Positions 15,087-22,552 of a DNA stretch of 41,492 nucleotides are shown in pieces. The stretch comes from Methylobacterium ajmalii. Its GTDB lineage: Bacteria > Pseudomonadota > Alphaproteobacteria > Rhizobiales > Beijerinckiaceae. Every line of letters begins with the position of its first letter. The stretch's first letter is position 1. The position numbers were made by a program, and so were the translations under genes. Where the stretch lies: the NCBI RefSeq assembly GCF_016613415.1, contig NZ_JACWCT010000134.1, forward strand, positions 1-41,492. Reading direction: 5' to 3'. The notes under the pieces were generated by a model that saw only the letters and a list, made by a program, of their open reading frames with translations, had not been told where the DNA came from and searched no databases.

Positions 15087-15185
15087 GACGTTTTGAGCGG
15101 GTGTAGGTGGAGTTCGCGAGGAATGACCATGACAACATCCGAGCCCCTACACCTTGGAGTAAAGGGCAAGCAGGTGTGAAAGTCA

Positions 15186-15428
15186 GGACTTGATCTGTCG
15201 GACAGTGTCAGGTTGAGGCGCGATCGAGGGGAGAGTAGTGCCCCTACTGCAAGCCATTTTCGGCCCGAAAACCTCTGGCTTGGTTCGGTCAGGCGGTCGG
15301 GCCGCGAAGCCGCGAAGCCGCGAAGCGGTGCGCCGCAGGCGCAGGGCTTGAGGGCGTGACCGCACGCCAAGCCATTCTCGGTCGGGCTGAAGGGAAGTGA
15401 AGCTGACACTGTCTGTCTAATCAAGTCC
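15186..15428. repeat. 243-bp MITE-like element with terminal inverted repeats
   Basis: The ends are inverted repeats of about 29 bases with a few mismatches: GGACTTGAT followed by a shared GACAGTGTCAG block at each end, read inward. Inside is a direct triplication of GCCGCGAA (about 15302-15323) and no gene. The right end falls exactly where an MFS gene fragment begins, so the element may have inserted into that gene. No clear target duplication was found. It is probably a non-autonomous transposable element. Confidence 0.6.
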
Positions 15429-15601
15429 AGGTTTTTACAAACCTCGTCGGGGGTCTCGCGATGCTTATATCCAGCGTAGTTGCCGGTGCAGTCTGGGACT
15501 CGTACGAGCCCACCATGACCTTCCTTGCCGGAGCCGGATTTACGATCCTGTCCCTCATCGGGCTGATGCGTGTTCAGCGTCGGCTCGTTAGGCCCATCTA
15601 A
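15429..15601 (+). pseudogene. 3' fragment of an MFS transporter gene
   Basis: Starting at the edge of the inverted-repeat element, the frame reads NLVGGLAMLISSVVAGAVWD and then FLAGAGFTILSLIGLMRVQ before a TAA. This is the typical last two helices of a drug-type MFS protein. An ATG at 15461 could be used, but the piece is too short to work. The 5' part is not found in the window. Confidence 0.65.
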
Positions 15602-15670
15602 ACGGCGATCCCATTATGCTTGACCGCATAGAACGTTCCAAATCCCACTGCCGCGCATGTAGATAAATCG

Positions 15671-15792
15671 ATCGTTTTCCTTACAGTGCTGCCGGACCCA
15701 CCTCTGGCCTCCTCAAACAGCCCCGTTTGTGTAAGGAAAGTATGTAAGGAAAACTATTGTCAGAAAAACGTCCCTATGGGACTATCCTGACA
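15671..15792. promoter_or_regulatory. Res-like site upstream of serine recombinase
   Basis: The stretch 15758-15792 is an interrupted palindrome, beginning TGTCAG and ending CTGACA around CCCTATGGG, like the crossover subsite of Tn3-family res sites. Upstream lie two direct copies of GTAAGGAAA (about 15731-15750) and an inverted copy TTTCCTTAC (about 15675), as expected for accessory subsites or regulator sites. The palindrome touches the start codon at 15792, so the recombinase could repress its own gene. Confidence 0.55.
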
Positions 15793-16373
15793 TGCTTGTC
15801 GGCTACGCGCGTGTGTCCACCCTCGACCAGAACCTGAACCTGCAGCGCGATGCCCTGCTGAAGGCCGGCTGCGAAAAAATCTTCGAGGAGAAAAAGAGCG
15901 GCAAGGCCGGCACCAAGCGGCCGGAGTTTGAGGCTGCCCTCGCCTACCTGCGCCCGACCGACGTGTTGGTGGTCTGGAAGCTCGACCGCCTTGGCCGCTC
16001 CCTCGTCGAGATGATGCGCACGATCGACGGCCTGCGGCTGAAGGAGATCCACTTCCGCTCACTCACCGAGCAGTTCGACAGCGCGACGGCCCACGGGCGC
16101 TTCGCCCTGCAGATGCACGGTGCCATGGCCGAATATTTCCTCGACCTTAACCGTGAGCGCACAATGGAAGGCCTCAAGGCCGCTGTCGCCCGCGGTCGCA
16201 AGGGCGGCCGGCGCAAGGCGCTGTCCGAGGGGGATCTGGAGGTGGGGCGTGCCCTGCTCGCGGCTGGCAACATCTCGATCGCTGAGATCGCCAAGCGCCT
16301 CGGGGTCAGCCGGATGACTTTCTACACCTACTTCCCACAGGCGCGGACGCGCAGCCAGGCGGCGAAAGGCTAA
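15792..16373 (+). CDS. Serine recombinase (resolvase/invertase family)
   Basis: The 193-residue protein starts MLVGYARVSTLDQN, with catalytic Ser9, followed by the conserved Arg and Asp region DVLVVWKLDRLGRS. The C-terminal helix-turn-helix is near residues 155-180 (SIAEIAKRLGVSRMTFYTYF). Such small serine recombinases resolve plasmid dimers or transposon cointegrates, or invert DNA. A res-like palindrome overlaps the start. The next gene (HNH protein) begins 4 bases after its stop, so they are co-transcribed. Confidence 0.92.
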   Translation: MLVGYARVSTLDQNLNLQRDALLKAGCEKIFEEKKSGKAGTKRPEFEAALAYLRPTDVLVVWKLDRLGRSLVEMMRTIDGLRLKEIHFRSLTEQFDSATAHGRFALQMHGAMAEYFLDLNRERTMEGLKAAVARGRKGGRRKALSEGDLEVGRALLAAGNISIAEIAKRLGVSRMTFYTYFPQARTRSQAAKG

Positions 16374-16377
16374 GCCG

Positions 16378-16803
16378 ATGCCGATCCGCCCGGAAAACCG
16401 CTTCTTCTATCCGATCGACTGGGCGCAGCTCTCGCAGGTGATCCGCTTCGAGCGGGCCAAGAGCTGCTGCGAAGGCTGCGGCCGTCCGCACGGTCAGCTG
16501 GTTTGCCACTTGGGCGACGGCCGCTGGTGGGATGAAGCCGCGCAGACCTGGCGCAGTGGCAAGGGCCGTAAGCTGAAGCTGGCGCCGCCCGAAGCTCTAC
16601 CGGAGGGCACCGAACGCTATACTACCCGGGTGTATCTGGCCTGTGCTCATCTCGATCACGACCCGAGCAACAACGTGCCGGCAAACCTCAAGGCGCTCTG
16701 CCAGCGGTGCCACATCCTTCACGATCGCGAAGAACATCTGAGACAACGCTGGCTGACCTATCGGCTGCGCAAAGCTCGTGGCGATCTGTTCCTAGTGCTC
16801 TGA
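16378..16803 (+). CDS. HNH-type zinc nuclease-like protein
   Basis: The 141-residue protein has two zinc-knuckle Cys pairs (CCEGCG near residue 30 and CQRCH near 107). Between them lies an HNH-like core, LACAHLDHDPSNN followed by NLKALCQRCHILHD, with the His-His-Asn-His arrangement of HNH nucleases. It begins 4 bases after the recombinase stop. Whether it cuts DNA, and for whom, is unknown; association with a recombinase suggests DNA processing on mobile elements. Confidence 0.72.
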   Translation: MPIRPENRFFYPIDWAQLSQVIRFERAKSCCEGCGRPHGQLVCHLGDGRWWDEAAQTWRSGKGRKLKLAPPEALPEGTERYTTRVYLACAHLDHDPSNNVPANLKALCQRCHILHDREEHLRQRWLTYRLRKARGDLFLVL

Positions 16804-16937
16804 CGCCGACAAAACGTACACGAAGCAACGCGATTTTCGAAGCGCTGTTAGCACGTTAGCAGGCAAGCACGTGGTGCTTTCGTCGGCGTCTGTGCACTAG
16901 GTCCATACACCGCTCGGACACGGCTCGATAGATGATG

Positions 16938-19181
16938 TCAGTACGCCCCTATTATTGAGGCGACCTTTTTGCATTGCGAACGCAACGCAGCGGGATTGGG
17001 CAGAGAGCCTCCGCCATGCATATTATCCCTGCTGTACTCATTGATAGCACGAAGATCAGAAACCCTCCCATACATGGGATCTGTACTCCCGGCGTCCTCG
17101 ACTTGCCTCGCCATATCATCCAGCATCACGAGTGGGGCAAAGCGGCCGGGAAATCTCGCGCGCATGTAGTCTTCTAGAAATGGCCGCAGATCTTTGATAA
17201 GAGACTCGGCCGTGACACCCTGTAGAAAGTGACCGCAGCGCGCATATTCACGAATGCGTTCCGCCTGTCTAACATAGAGATCCTTCAGTTCGTCAGTTGA
17301 GCTCCAGCTCGAAATGGATCCTCTGCCCTCATCCGTGCAGTTTAATTGGAAGGAGCTGCATTGGCCGCGCGAGTTCTTCTCGATTAAAGCTAAAAAGCGC
17401 GGATCGTGGGAAAGTACGATGACTTGGCAGGCGTCCCTAGCCAGCGCACGGATTTGGCTTGTCGTCTCCCACTGACGATCCAAGTCCTGACTACTGAAGG
17501 GGTCATCAAGAATAATTGTCGCGGCTGAAAATGAGGCGCTCTCCCTCACCTGTAGCAAAAAGAAGCTGAACGCCAACGTTGATTTGTCGCCTGCGCTCAG
17601 AACCGTTGTAAAGCAGGGTTTATCCTCTTGTCGCTCCCCAACATCAACGTGGTGGTCACCAATCGATATGCAGAAGTGAACATTGGCCTCGCGCCCTATG
17701 AAATTTGTCTTCGTTTGGCTGATTTGAAATCTAGTCCCGAAGCTTTCAAGAAGGTCATTGATCAGGCTTTGCTTCTGAGTGATGGTTGCGGCCGTATAGG
17801 TTCGTAATGCCTCCTGAGCCGCTTTCTTCTCTGTCTCAATCTCAGCCCGCCTGCTGGTATAAGCTGTCCAATCTGCGACTTCTGCGACGAGAGGGGGCAA
17901 CGTTTTGAGGCGTAGAGCGTCGTTTTTGTCGTACGCCTCTTGTGCACGCTTGACGTCAAGATCTGCGGTATTGCTTCGAGCCGCAGAAATTATGTCGATG
18001 CAGGTTAATAATAGAGATTGATAACTAGCGAGTTTCGCAAATCCATCCACGATCTCCGCGAGATTATTGATCGTGAGCACACTGAGAGGACTGGCCTTCT
18101 TTGCGGCGAGTTGAGCTTCCAATGCCTGAACGGAATGTTGGACCGCATGCAGATCCTGTGCGGACAATTCTGGGATTTCACCTAGGTCGCAAACATTACT
18201 CCAGAACGCAAGATCTGAGTTCGTCTTAGCAATAAAATCAGCGATTTTTTCTCCTTTCAATCCGTACGTTTCAGCAAACAAATCGTAGGCTAAATCGATC
18301 CTTTTCAGAAATGCCGAATATTCTTCGCTGAAGTATTCTTTAAAAAGCGATACCATATCAACTTTAGATGTATCCTGTGTGCAGAATGGGCATTTATCTT
18401 CCTGCATGTGCTCAATGCCAAACTTGAGCCAGCGTGTGCCCTGCAGCTCCATAGCATGCGCATTTATATGATCTTGCAGGACTGATTCTGCTCTTGCGCT
18501 GAGCGTTTCAATTGTTTCGGCCGATAGAGCGCAAATGCCATCGATGTCAGGCGTTGGCAGCGGCGAAGGCGCTTGCTTTAGTTTTACGGATACGGAGTTC
18601 TTGGCCAGTTCCAGTGATTTGCGTGCGCGATCAATTATGCAGCCGATATCGTCCGGCACACTTCTCTGGACGAACGCCTTTATGTCTGTGACGACGGGAC
18701 AAGCTCGTTTAATAGCTCTCTCAACAGTACTAATCTTGGCCGCGAGATCGCGCTGTTCGCTGTCGAGTTGTGATATTTTGTCCGCCAGCTTTACACCTTC
18801 TTCGCCGAGGACAATAGGTATAAGGCTTCGCTTGTTATCCCGCGTTACGCTTTCGCCGACATGCAGATTGCGACGGACAAACTCAGCATCAAAAACGTGT
18901 ACTGGGCCGGGACAGGAGTTCCACTTGCCTACTGAATAGGTCACTGCGCCGTGCGTATGCCACTGAAGGTGCGCAGATGGCTCCTTTGTTGCGCCCAAAC
19001 GTTTGCGGGCAGCAATCAGGCGAGCGTCTTGCTCGGCAGCAGAGCGAATAATCGAACAAAGCGTGCTTTTTCCAAGCCCGTTACGTGCAAAAACAGCTGT
19101 CAGACTGCCGAAATGAGGTGCTTGATGCTTGAGCGTTTTAAACCGCCCAATTTCCTCAACTGTTTCAACTTTCAAAAGCAT
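16938..19181 (-). CDS. SMC/RloC-like AAA ATPase with zinc hook, possible defence protein
   Basis: The 747-residue protein is of the AAA_13 type (RecF/SMC-like). Walker A is at residues 33-40 (RNGLGKST), and the C-terminal half has the signature LSAGDKSTLAF, Walker B (TIILDDPFSSQD) and the switch VIVLSHD. A zinc-hook motif CPFC lies in the middle, between coiled segments. This plan matches RloC and relatives, which cut tRNA anticodons on phage attack. The C-terminal part has RPFLE and a later His (NEYSRDNMH), which could echo the Arg-Glu-His triad of those nucleases, though spacing is wider than in PrrC. Base composition is visibly AT-richer than all neighbours, so it was probably acquired separately. 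Start ATG at 19181; a GTG at 19187 is also possible. Confidence 0.75.
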   Translation of the reverse strand: MLLKVETVEEIGRFKTLKHQAPHFGSLTAVFARNGLGKSTLCSIIRSAAEQDARLIAARKRLGATKEPSAHLQWHTHGAVTYSVGKWNSCPGPVHVFDAEFVRRNLHVGESVTRDNKRSLIPIVLGEEGVKLADKISQLDSEQRDLAAKISTVERAIKRACPVVTDIKAFVQRSVPDDIGCIIDRARKSLELAKNSVSVKLKQAPSPLPTPDIDGICALSAETIETLSARAESVLQDHINAHAMELQGTRWLKFGIEHMQEDKCPFCTQDTSKVDMVSLFKEYFSEEYSAFLKRIDLAYDLFAETYGLKGEKIADFIAKTNSDLAFWSNVCDLGEIPELSAQDLHAVQHSVQALEAQLAAKKASPLSVLTINNLAEIVDGFAKLASYQSLLLTCIDIISAARSNTADLDVKRAQEAYDKNDALRLKTLPPLVAEVADWTAYTSRRAEIETEKKAAQEALRTYTAATITQKQSLINDLLESFGTRFQISQTKTNFIGREANVHFCISIGDHHVDVGERQEDKPCFTTVLSAGDKSTLAFSFFLLQVRESASFSAATIILDDPFSSQDLDRQWETTSQIRALARDACQVIVLSHDPRFLALIEKNSRGQCSSFQLNCTDEGRGSISSWSSTDELKDLYVRQAERIREYARCGHFLQGVTAESLIKDLRPFLEDYMRARFPGRFAPLVMLDDMARQVEDAGSTDPMYGRVSDLRAINEYSRDNMHGGGSLPNPAALRSQCKKVASIIGAY

Positions 19182-19276
19182 TTGCACAGCCTAGCTTAGG
19201 TGCGAGCGCTTGGTAAGGTGCTTGCAATGGGCTTGGGCTGAATGCCGTAGGTTGAATTTATTAATCCTAAATTGAC

Positions 19277-19594
19277 TCAGCGGCCTGTCGCGACAGCCAA
19301 GTGCACACCGGCTGCCTTCTGGACGGTGCTCAGGACACTGAACAGGTTGCTGGCTGTGGGGTTGCCGGTCGGGCTCAGCATGCGCATCAGGCTCTTGGAC
19401 GAGCTTCCGGTCTCTGCGGCCAAGCGCTCAAAGCCGATCGTCGCGTTGATGTAGTCGCGGAGCACCGCCTTGCCGGTGTCGAGGTCGCCGGCCAGAAACT
19501 GGTCCACCGCCTCAGTCAGCAGGGCATCGCGGAACGCCGGGTCGCTCTCGGCGCGCGCCTTCACGGTGTCCTTGAAGCTGCGGGTCAGGGCCAT
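19277..19594 (-). CDS. HigA-like antitoxin
   Basis: The 105-residue protein resembles the probable addiction-module antidote proteins: an N-terminal stretch (MALTRSFKDTVKARAESDPAF) and a Cro/C1-type helix-turn-helix near residues 55-90 (IGFERLAAETGSSSKSLMRML). It probably binds the toxin and represses the pair. The ATG at 19594 overlaps the toxin stop as TGATG and is preceded by GAGGAGG inside the toxin gene. The toxin-first order is that of HigBA. Confidence 0.85.
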   Translation of the reverse strand: MALTRSFKDTVKARAESDPAFRDALLTEAVDQFLAGDLDTGKAVLRDYINATIGFERLAAETGSSSKSLMRMLSPTGNPTASNLFSVLSTVQKAAGVHLAVATGR

Positions 19595-19920
19595 CACCCC
19601 TCCTCCTTTTTCCGTCGTTTGTACTCCGCCCAGTGCGCCTGCGCCTCAGCGATGTCGTCCTGCTGCCGGCGCTTGGTGCCGCCACACAGCAGGATGATCA
19701 GCGTGTCCCCGTCCCGCCCGAAATACAGCCGGTAACCAGGACCCCAGTCGATCCGGAACTCCTGAACCCCTCCCCCGACCGCCTTGGCGTTCGCGAGGTT
19801 GCCGCGCTCCATCCGCGTCAGCGCCACCGTGACCTTGGCCGCCGCCTGGGCGTCCAGATCATCGAACCAGCTGGCGAACGGACTCCCTCCGCGGGCGTCC
19901 AGAAACACCCTGATCTCCAT
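19594..19920 (-). CDS. RelE/HigB-family toxin
   Basis: The 108-residue protein belongs to the Gp49-like RelE/ParE superfamily. Conserved features are the N-terminal SPFASWFDDL, the central GVQEFRIDWGPGYRLYF and the C-terminal LLCGGTKRRQQDDI, which carries the basic residues that cut mRNA in related toxins. It precedes and overlaps its antitoxin gene. Such pairs stabilise plasmids and can act in phage defence. The ATG at 19920 is followed upstream by an AT-rich promoter region (about 19922-19945). Confidence 0.88.
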   Translation of the reverse strand: MEIRVFLDARGGSPFASWFDDLDAQAAAKVTVALTRMERGNLANAKAVGGGVQEFRIDWGPGYRLYFGRDGDTLIILLCGGTKRRQQDDIAEAQAHWAEYKRRKKEEG

Positions 19921-20044
19921 TCACTATAGTACCGTATATGTTACCAATCAAGCCTGCTCTGACAGGCTGCTGGATCCTCGGTACACCGGAGCGGCTTAGC
20001 GAGTCTCTGCAGATGCCCGCCGGAACGGCAGGTTTCTGCGGATA

Positions 20045-20100
20045 CGGTCACGTTACCGCATGCCGTTCACGGTTTACGGTAAGCCGTTCGCCGTAAACGA
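20045..20100. repeat. Short GCCGTTTACGGC-type repeats, left copy group
   Basis: Several overlapping copies and inversions of a short motif, such as GCATGCCGTTCACGG, TTTACGGTAAGCCG and GCCGTAAACG, lie between the toxin gene and the TIR gene. The same motif family recurs at 21179-21465, 22403-22445 and 24768-24812, always between genes of the replicon core. Confidence 0.6.
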
Positions 20101-20214
20101 TGACATTGAACAAAGATGGAACGAATGCCCAGCCTGGCCATTGGCCTGCTGAGCTGCCAAGGTCGCCAAAGGGAGAGCAGCGCAAGCCGATCACGCCCGG
20201 AGGCACTGTGCCCG

Positions 20215-21171
20215 ATGCCGAACAACGCCTTCATCTCCTACGCCCACGCCGACGAGAAGCGCCTGGAGCGCCTGCACAAGCACCTCGTCATGCTGCGGCG
20301 CGACGGCAGCCTGCAGGCCTGGTCGGATCATGCGATCATCCCTGGCGACAACGTCGGCCAGACGATCAGTGCGGCGCTGGCTCAGAGCAGCCTGTTCATC
20401 GCGCTGGTCAGCCCGGACTACCTGGCCTCGAACTACTGCTACGAAAAGGAATTCCAGCGGGCGCTGCAGCTGCAGGCGGAGGGTCGCCTGCGCATCTTGG
20501 CCGTGATCCTCGAACCGTGCGATTGGCTCAACTCGCCATTTAGCCAGATCCTCGTCCTGCCCAAGGACGGCAAGCCGGTGTCCGAGTGGACAAACGAGAA
20601 CACCGCCTACCTCAATGCCGTGGAGGGTATCCGCCGGGCGCTGGCGGCCACCCCCTCCCCCGGACCGGACGTGGGGGCCGAGGGCACTGGCGTAACGGCG
20701 CTCGGCACGGCGCGGCGCGTGCGGGTCAAGCAGCAGTTCGATGCGATCCAGAAGGCCGAATATGCCGAGGCCGCTTTCCGGACGATCCAGACCTACTTCC
20801 AGAACGCCTGCGCCGAGCTGCACGAGGCCAGTGACCAGATCCGCGCTCGGTTCGAGCTTATGGGCCCGAACGCGTTCACCTGTACGGTGGTCAACCGCGC
20901 CCTGATGCGCAACGGCGAGGCGCACATCACAGTCCGGCAGGCGCGCGGCGGCCGCATGCAGGTCGGTGACCTGTCCTTTGTCTACCAGCCGCATGCCGAG
21001 GCTGGTACGTCGAACGGCTGGATGAGCGTCGAGGCAGACGACTACAACCTGTTCCTGAACGCCATGATCGACGGGCTAGGACGCTCTCGCGACGAGAAGG
21101 TTACGCCTGAGCAGGCTGCCGAACGACTCTGGAACAACTTCGTCACCCAGGCAGGCATCGAGTACGAGTAG
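20215..21171 (+). CDS. TIR-domain protein, candidate NAD-consuming defence effector
   Basis: The protein is about 318 residues from the ATG at 20215, which has GGAGG 11 bases upstream; the frame is open further upstream. Residues 4-125 form a bacterial TIR domain: AFISYAHADEKRLERL, the loop DHAIIPGDNV, SLFIALVSPDYLASNYC and a putative catalytic Glu at 77 or 79 (YEKEF). Bacterial TIR domains often cleave NAD+ or make signalling nucleotides in phage defence. The remaining 190 residues begin with a helical segment and a beta-rich part (TCTVVNRALMRNGEAHITV) that I do not recognise; it may sense the trigger. It lies inside the plasmid core, flanked by the GCCGTTTACGGC repeats, between the TA pair and parA. 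Confidence 0.8.
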   Translation: MPNNAFISYAHADEKRLERLHKHLVMLRRDGSLQAWSDHAIIPGDNVGQTISAALAQSSLFIALVSPDYLASNYCYEKEFQRALQLQAEGRLRILAVILEPCDWLNSPFSQILVLPKDGKPVSEWTNENTAYLNAVEGIRRALAATPSPGPDVGAEGTGVTALGTARRVRVKQQFDAIQKAEYAEAAFRTIQTYFQNACAELHEASDQIRARFELMGPNAFTCTVVNRALMRNGEAHITVRQARGGRMQVGDLSFVYQPHAEAGTSNGWMSVEADDYNLFLNAMIDGLGRSRDEKVTPEQAAERLWNNFVTQAGIEYE

Positions 21172-21178
21172 CACTACC

Positions 21179-21465
21179 GCTTACGGCATGCGGTATGCCG
21201 CAAGCGCTGCGGCCGAGGCTGCCGGCGTTGGTTACCGCCGCCTGAGCCAACAACATATTGTTCCAGCAGCGTTACCTTATGCCGTTTGCGGCAAATGGCG
21301 AGATCAGCGCAATGCGGGCGTCCTTCTCCTATCGGCGCTGAGATGAGCTGGCGTCATCGCAAGTTTTGCCGTAAACGGCATGCCGCGTGCCGTGTGCGGC
21401 ATAAGGCACACCGCTTGCCGCATACCGCGTGCAGCTTGCTGTTAACCGCTTGCCGTTTAGGCTCG
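21179..21465. repeat. Palindrome and repeat cluster before parA, candidate parS
   Basis: This gap of about 310 bases has no gene. It starts with a long imperfect palindrome (21179-21205; arms GCTTACGGCAT and ATGCCGCAAGC), which may also end TIR transcription. From about 21270 to 21465 it holds many variants of GCCGTAAACGGCAT, CTTGCCGCATACCGC and CTTGCCGTTTA in both directions. A repeat array directly upstream of a parF-type parA is where the centromere of such systems usually lies, so this is a candidate partition site. Confidence 0.6.
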
Positions 21466-21484
21466 CCCCCGAAAGGATGCCGCC

Positions 21485-22138
21485 ATGAACGTCATCGCAT
21501 TTGTCACCCAGAAGGGCGGCACCGGAAAAAGCAGCCTGGCCGTCTCTCTGGCCGTCGCGGCCGAGGAGCGGGGGATCAAGACCTCGATCATCGACCTCGA
21601 CCCGCAGGGCACCGCCAAGAACTGGTATGAGCGCCGGGAAGGGACCGGCGGCCCGGAGGTCAACGCCCTCCAGGCCGGTCAGCTTGAGGCCGCGATGGGG
21701 CTCCTGAAGAAACAGGGAGTCCAGCTCGTGATCATCGACACGCCCGGCGTCGATACACCGGCAGCCACCGCGGCGATCCAGGTGGCCAACCTGTGCCTGA
21801 TCCCAGCGCGGCCGAGCATCGCCGACATCGAGGCTGCCGCGCCGACCGTGCGCAGCATCACCCGCCTCGGCAAACCGTTCTCCTACGTCCTCAACCAGTG
21901 CCCGCCTGGCCGCTCGATCCGGACCAGCGATGCGTTCCGCGTCCTGCAGCTGTCCGGCGCGGTGGCGAACACACCGCTCGCGATGCGCGCCGACCACATG
22001 GACGCGCTGGCGACAGGGCAGGGGGTCACCGAACGCGACACCACCAGCAAGGCCGCCGCCGAAGTGCGCGAGCTGCTGCAGTGGGCGCTCAACCGCATGG
22101 AAGGAAAACAGCATGGCCAAGAAACCCGCGTCGCTTGA
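21485..22138 (+). CDS. parA: ParA/ParF-type plasmid partition ATPase
   Basis: The 217-residue protein is a small (type Ib) ParA without N-terminal DNA-binding domain. The deviant Walker A motif KGGTGKSS is at residues 10-17, with the signature Lys at 10. SIIDLDPQGTAKNW follows, and VIIDTPGVDTPAA is the Walker B region. It drives plasmid segregation on the nucleoid together with a centromere-binding partner. The partner RHH gene overlaps its 3' end by 26 bases. A repeat cluster lies upstream. The ATG at 21485 has GAAAGGA at ribosome-binding distance. Confidence 0.93.
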   Translation: MNVIAFVTQKGGTGKSSLAVSLAVAAEERGIKTSIIDLDPQGTAKNWYERREGTGGPEVNALQAGQLEAAMGLLKKQGVQLVIIDTPGVDTPAATAAIQVANLCLIPARPSIADIEAAAPTVRSITRLGKPFSYVLNQCPPGRSIRTSDAFRVLQLSGAVANTPLAMRADHMDALATGQGVTERDTTSKAAAEVRELLQWALNRMEGKQHGQETRVA

Positions 22139-22397
22139 AATCGCCCTTGGCGGTCACAGCCAGCCCGCTGCCCAGGACACCGCCGAGGTCGTACAGCACC
22201 CGTCCGCGGCGGCCGCCCGCCCGGGTAAGTCGCAGGAGGCCAAGCTCACGGTCTACGTGCCGCCGGCTGCCAGCAAGCGCCTGCGCCTGATGTGCATCGA
22301 GCACGACCGCGACCTGAACAGCTACCTGCGCGAAGGCCTCGACATGGTCCTGGCCAAGTACGGCCAGCCCTCGCTGGCGGAGTTTTCCGAGAAGTGA
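22113..22397 (+). CDS. Ribbon-helix-helix partition partner (ParG/ParB-like)
   Basis: The 94-residue protein has a flexible N-terminal half (MAKKPASLEIALGGHSQPAA) and a C-terminal ribbon-helix-helix fold (KLTVYVPPAASKRLRLMC, then LNSYLREGLDMVLAKYG). ParF-type ATPases work with such small RHH proteins, which bind centromere repeats and repress the operon. It overlaps the parA end, an arrangement that points to coupled translation. AAGGAAAA upstream of the ATG serves as ribosome-binding site. Confidence 0.82.
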   Translation: MAKKPASLEIALGGHSQPAAQDTAEVVQHPSAAAARPGKSQEAKLTVYVPPAASKRLRLMCIEHDRDLNSYLREGLDMVLAKYGQPSLAEFSEK

Positions 22398-22402
22398 AGG
22401 GC

Positions 22403-22525
22403 GGTATGCGGCTTGCGGTAAACCGTAAGCCGTAAACCGTCAGAATTGGCGACCGTCTGCATACGGGCTGCAACAGTGAGCAGAAATTTGGGGCTGCTGT
22501 TCCCGAATTTTGGTGCCACTGTTCC
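22403..22525. repeat. Repeats and two inverted iterons upstream of repA
   Basis: The first part (22403-22445) holds copies of GCGGTATGCGGCTTGCGG and AACCGTAAGCCGTAAACCG, the repeat family of the replicon core. The second part has two iterons in inverted orientation, AAATTTGGGGCTGCTGTTCC (22484-22503) and AATTTTGGTGCCACTGTTCC (22506-22525), matching the array downstream of repA. RepA binding here, just before its own start, would fit autorepression. Confidence 0.7.
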
Positions 22526-22552
22526 TGTCATGCCCTAGCTTGAGTCGCAGCC

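Noticed and set aside
20045..21465. Repeat clusters as a CRISPR array
   Set aside because: The repeats are short, variable, in both directions and without regular spacers, and no cas gene is present.
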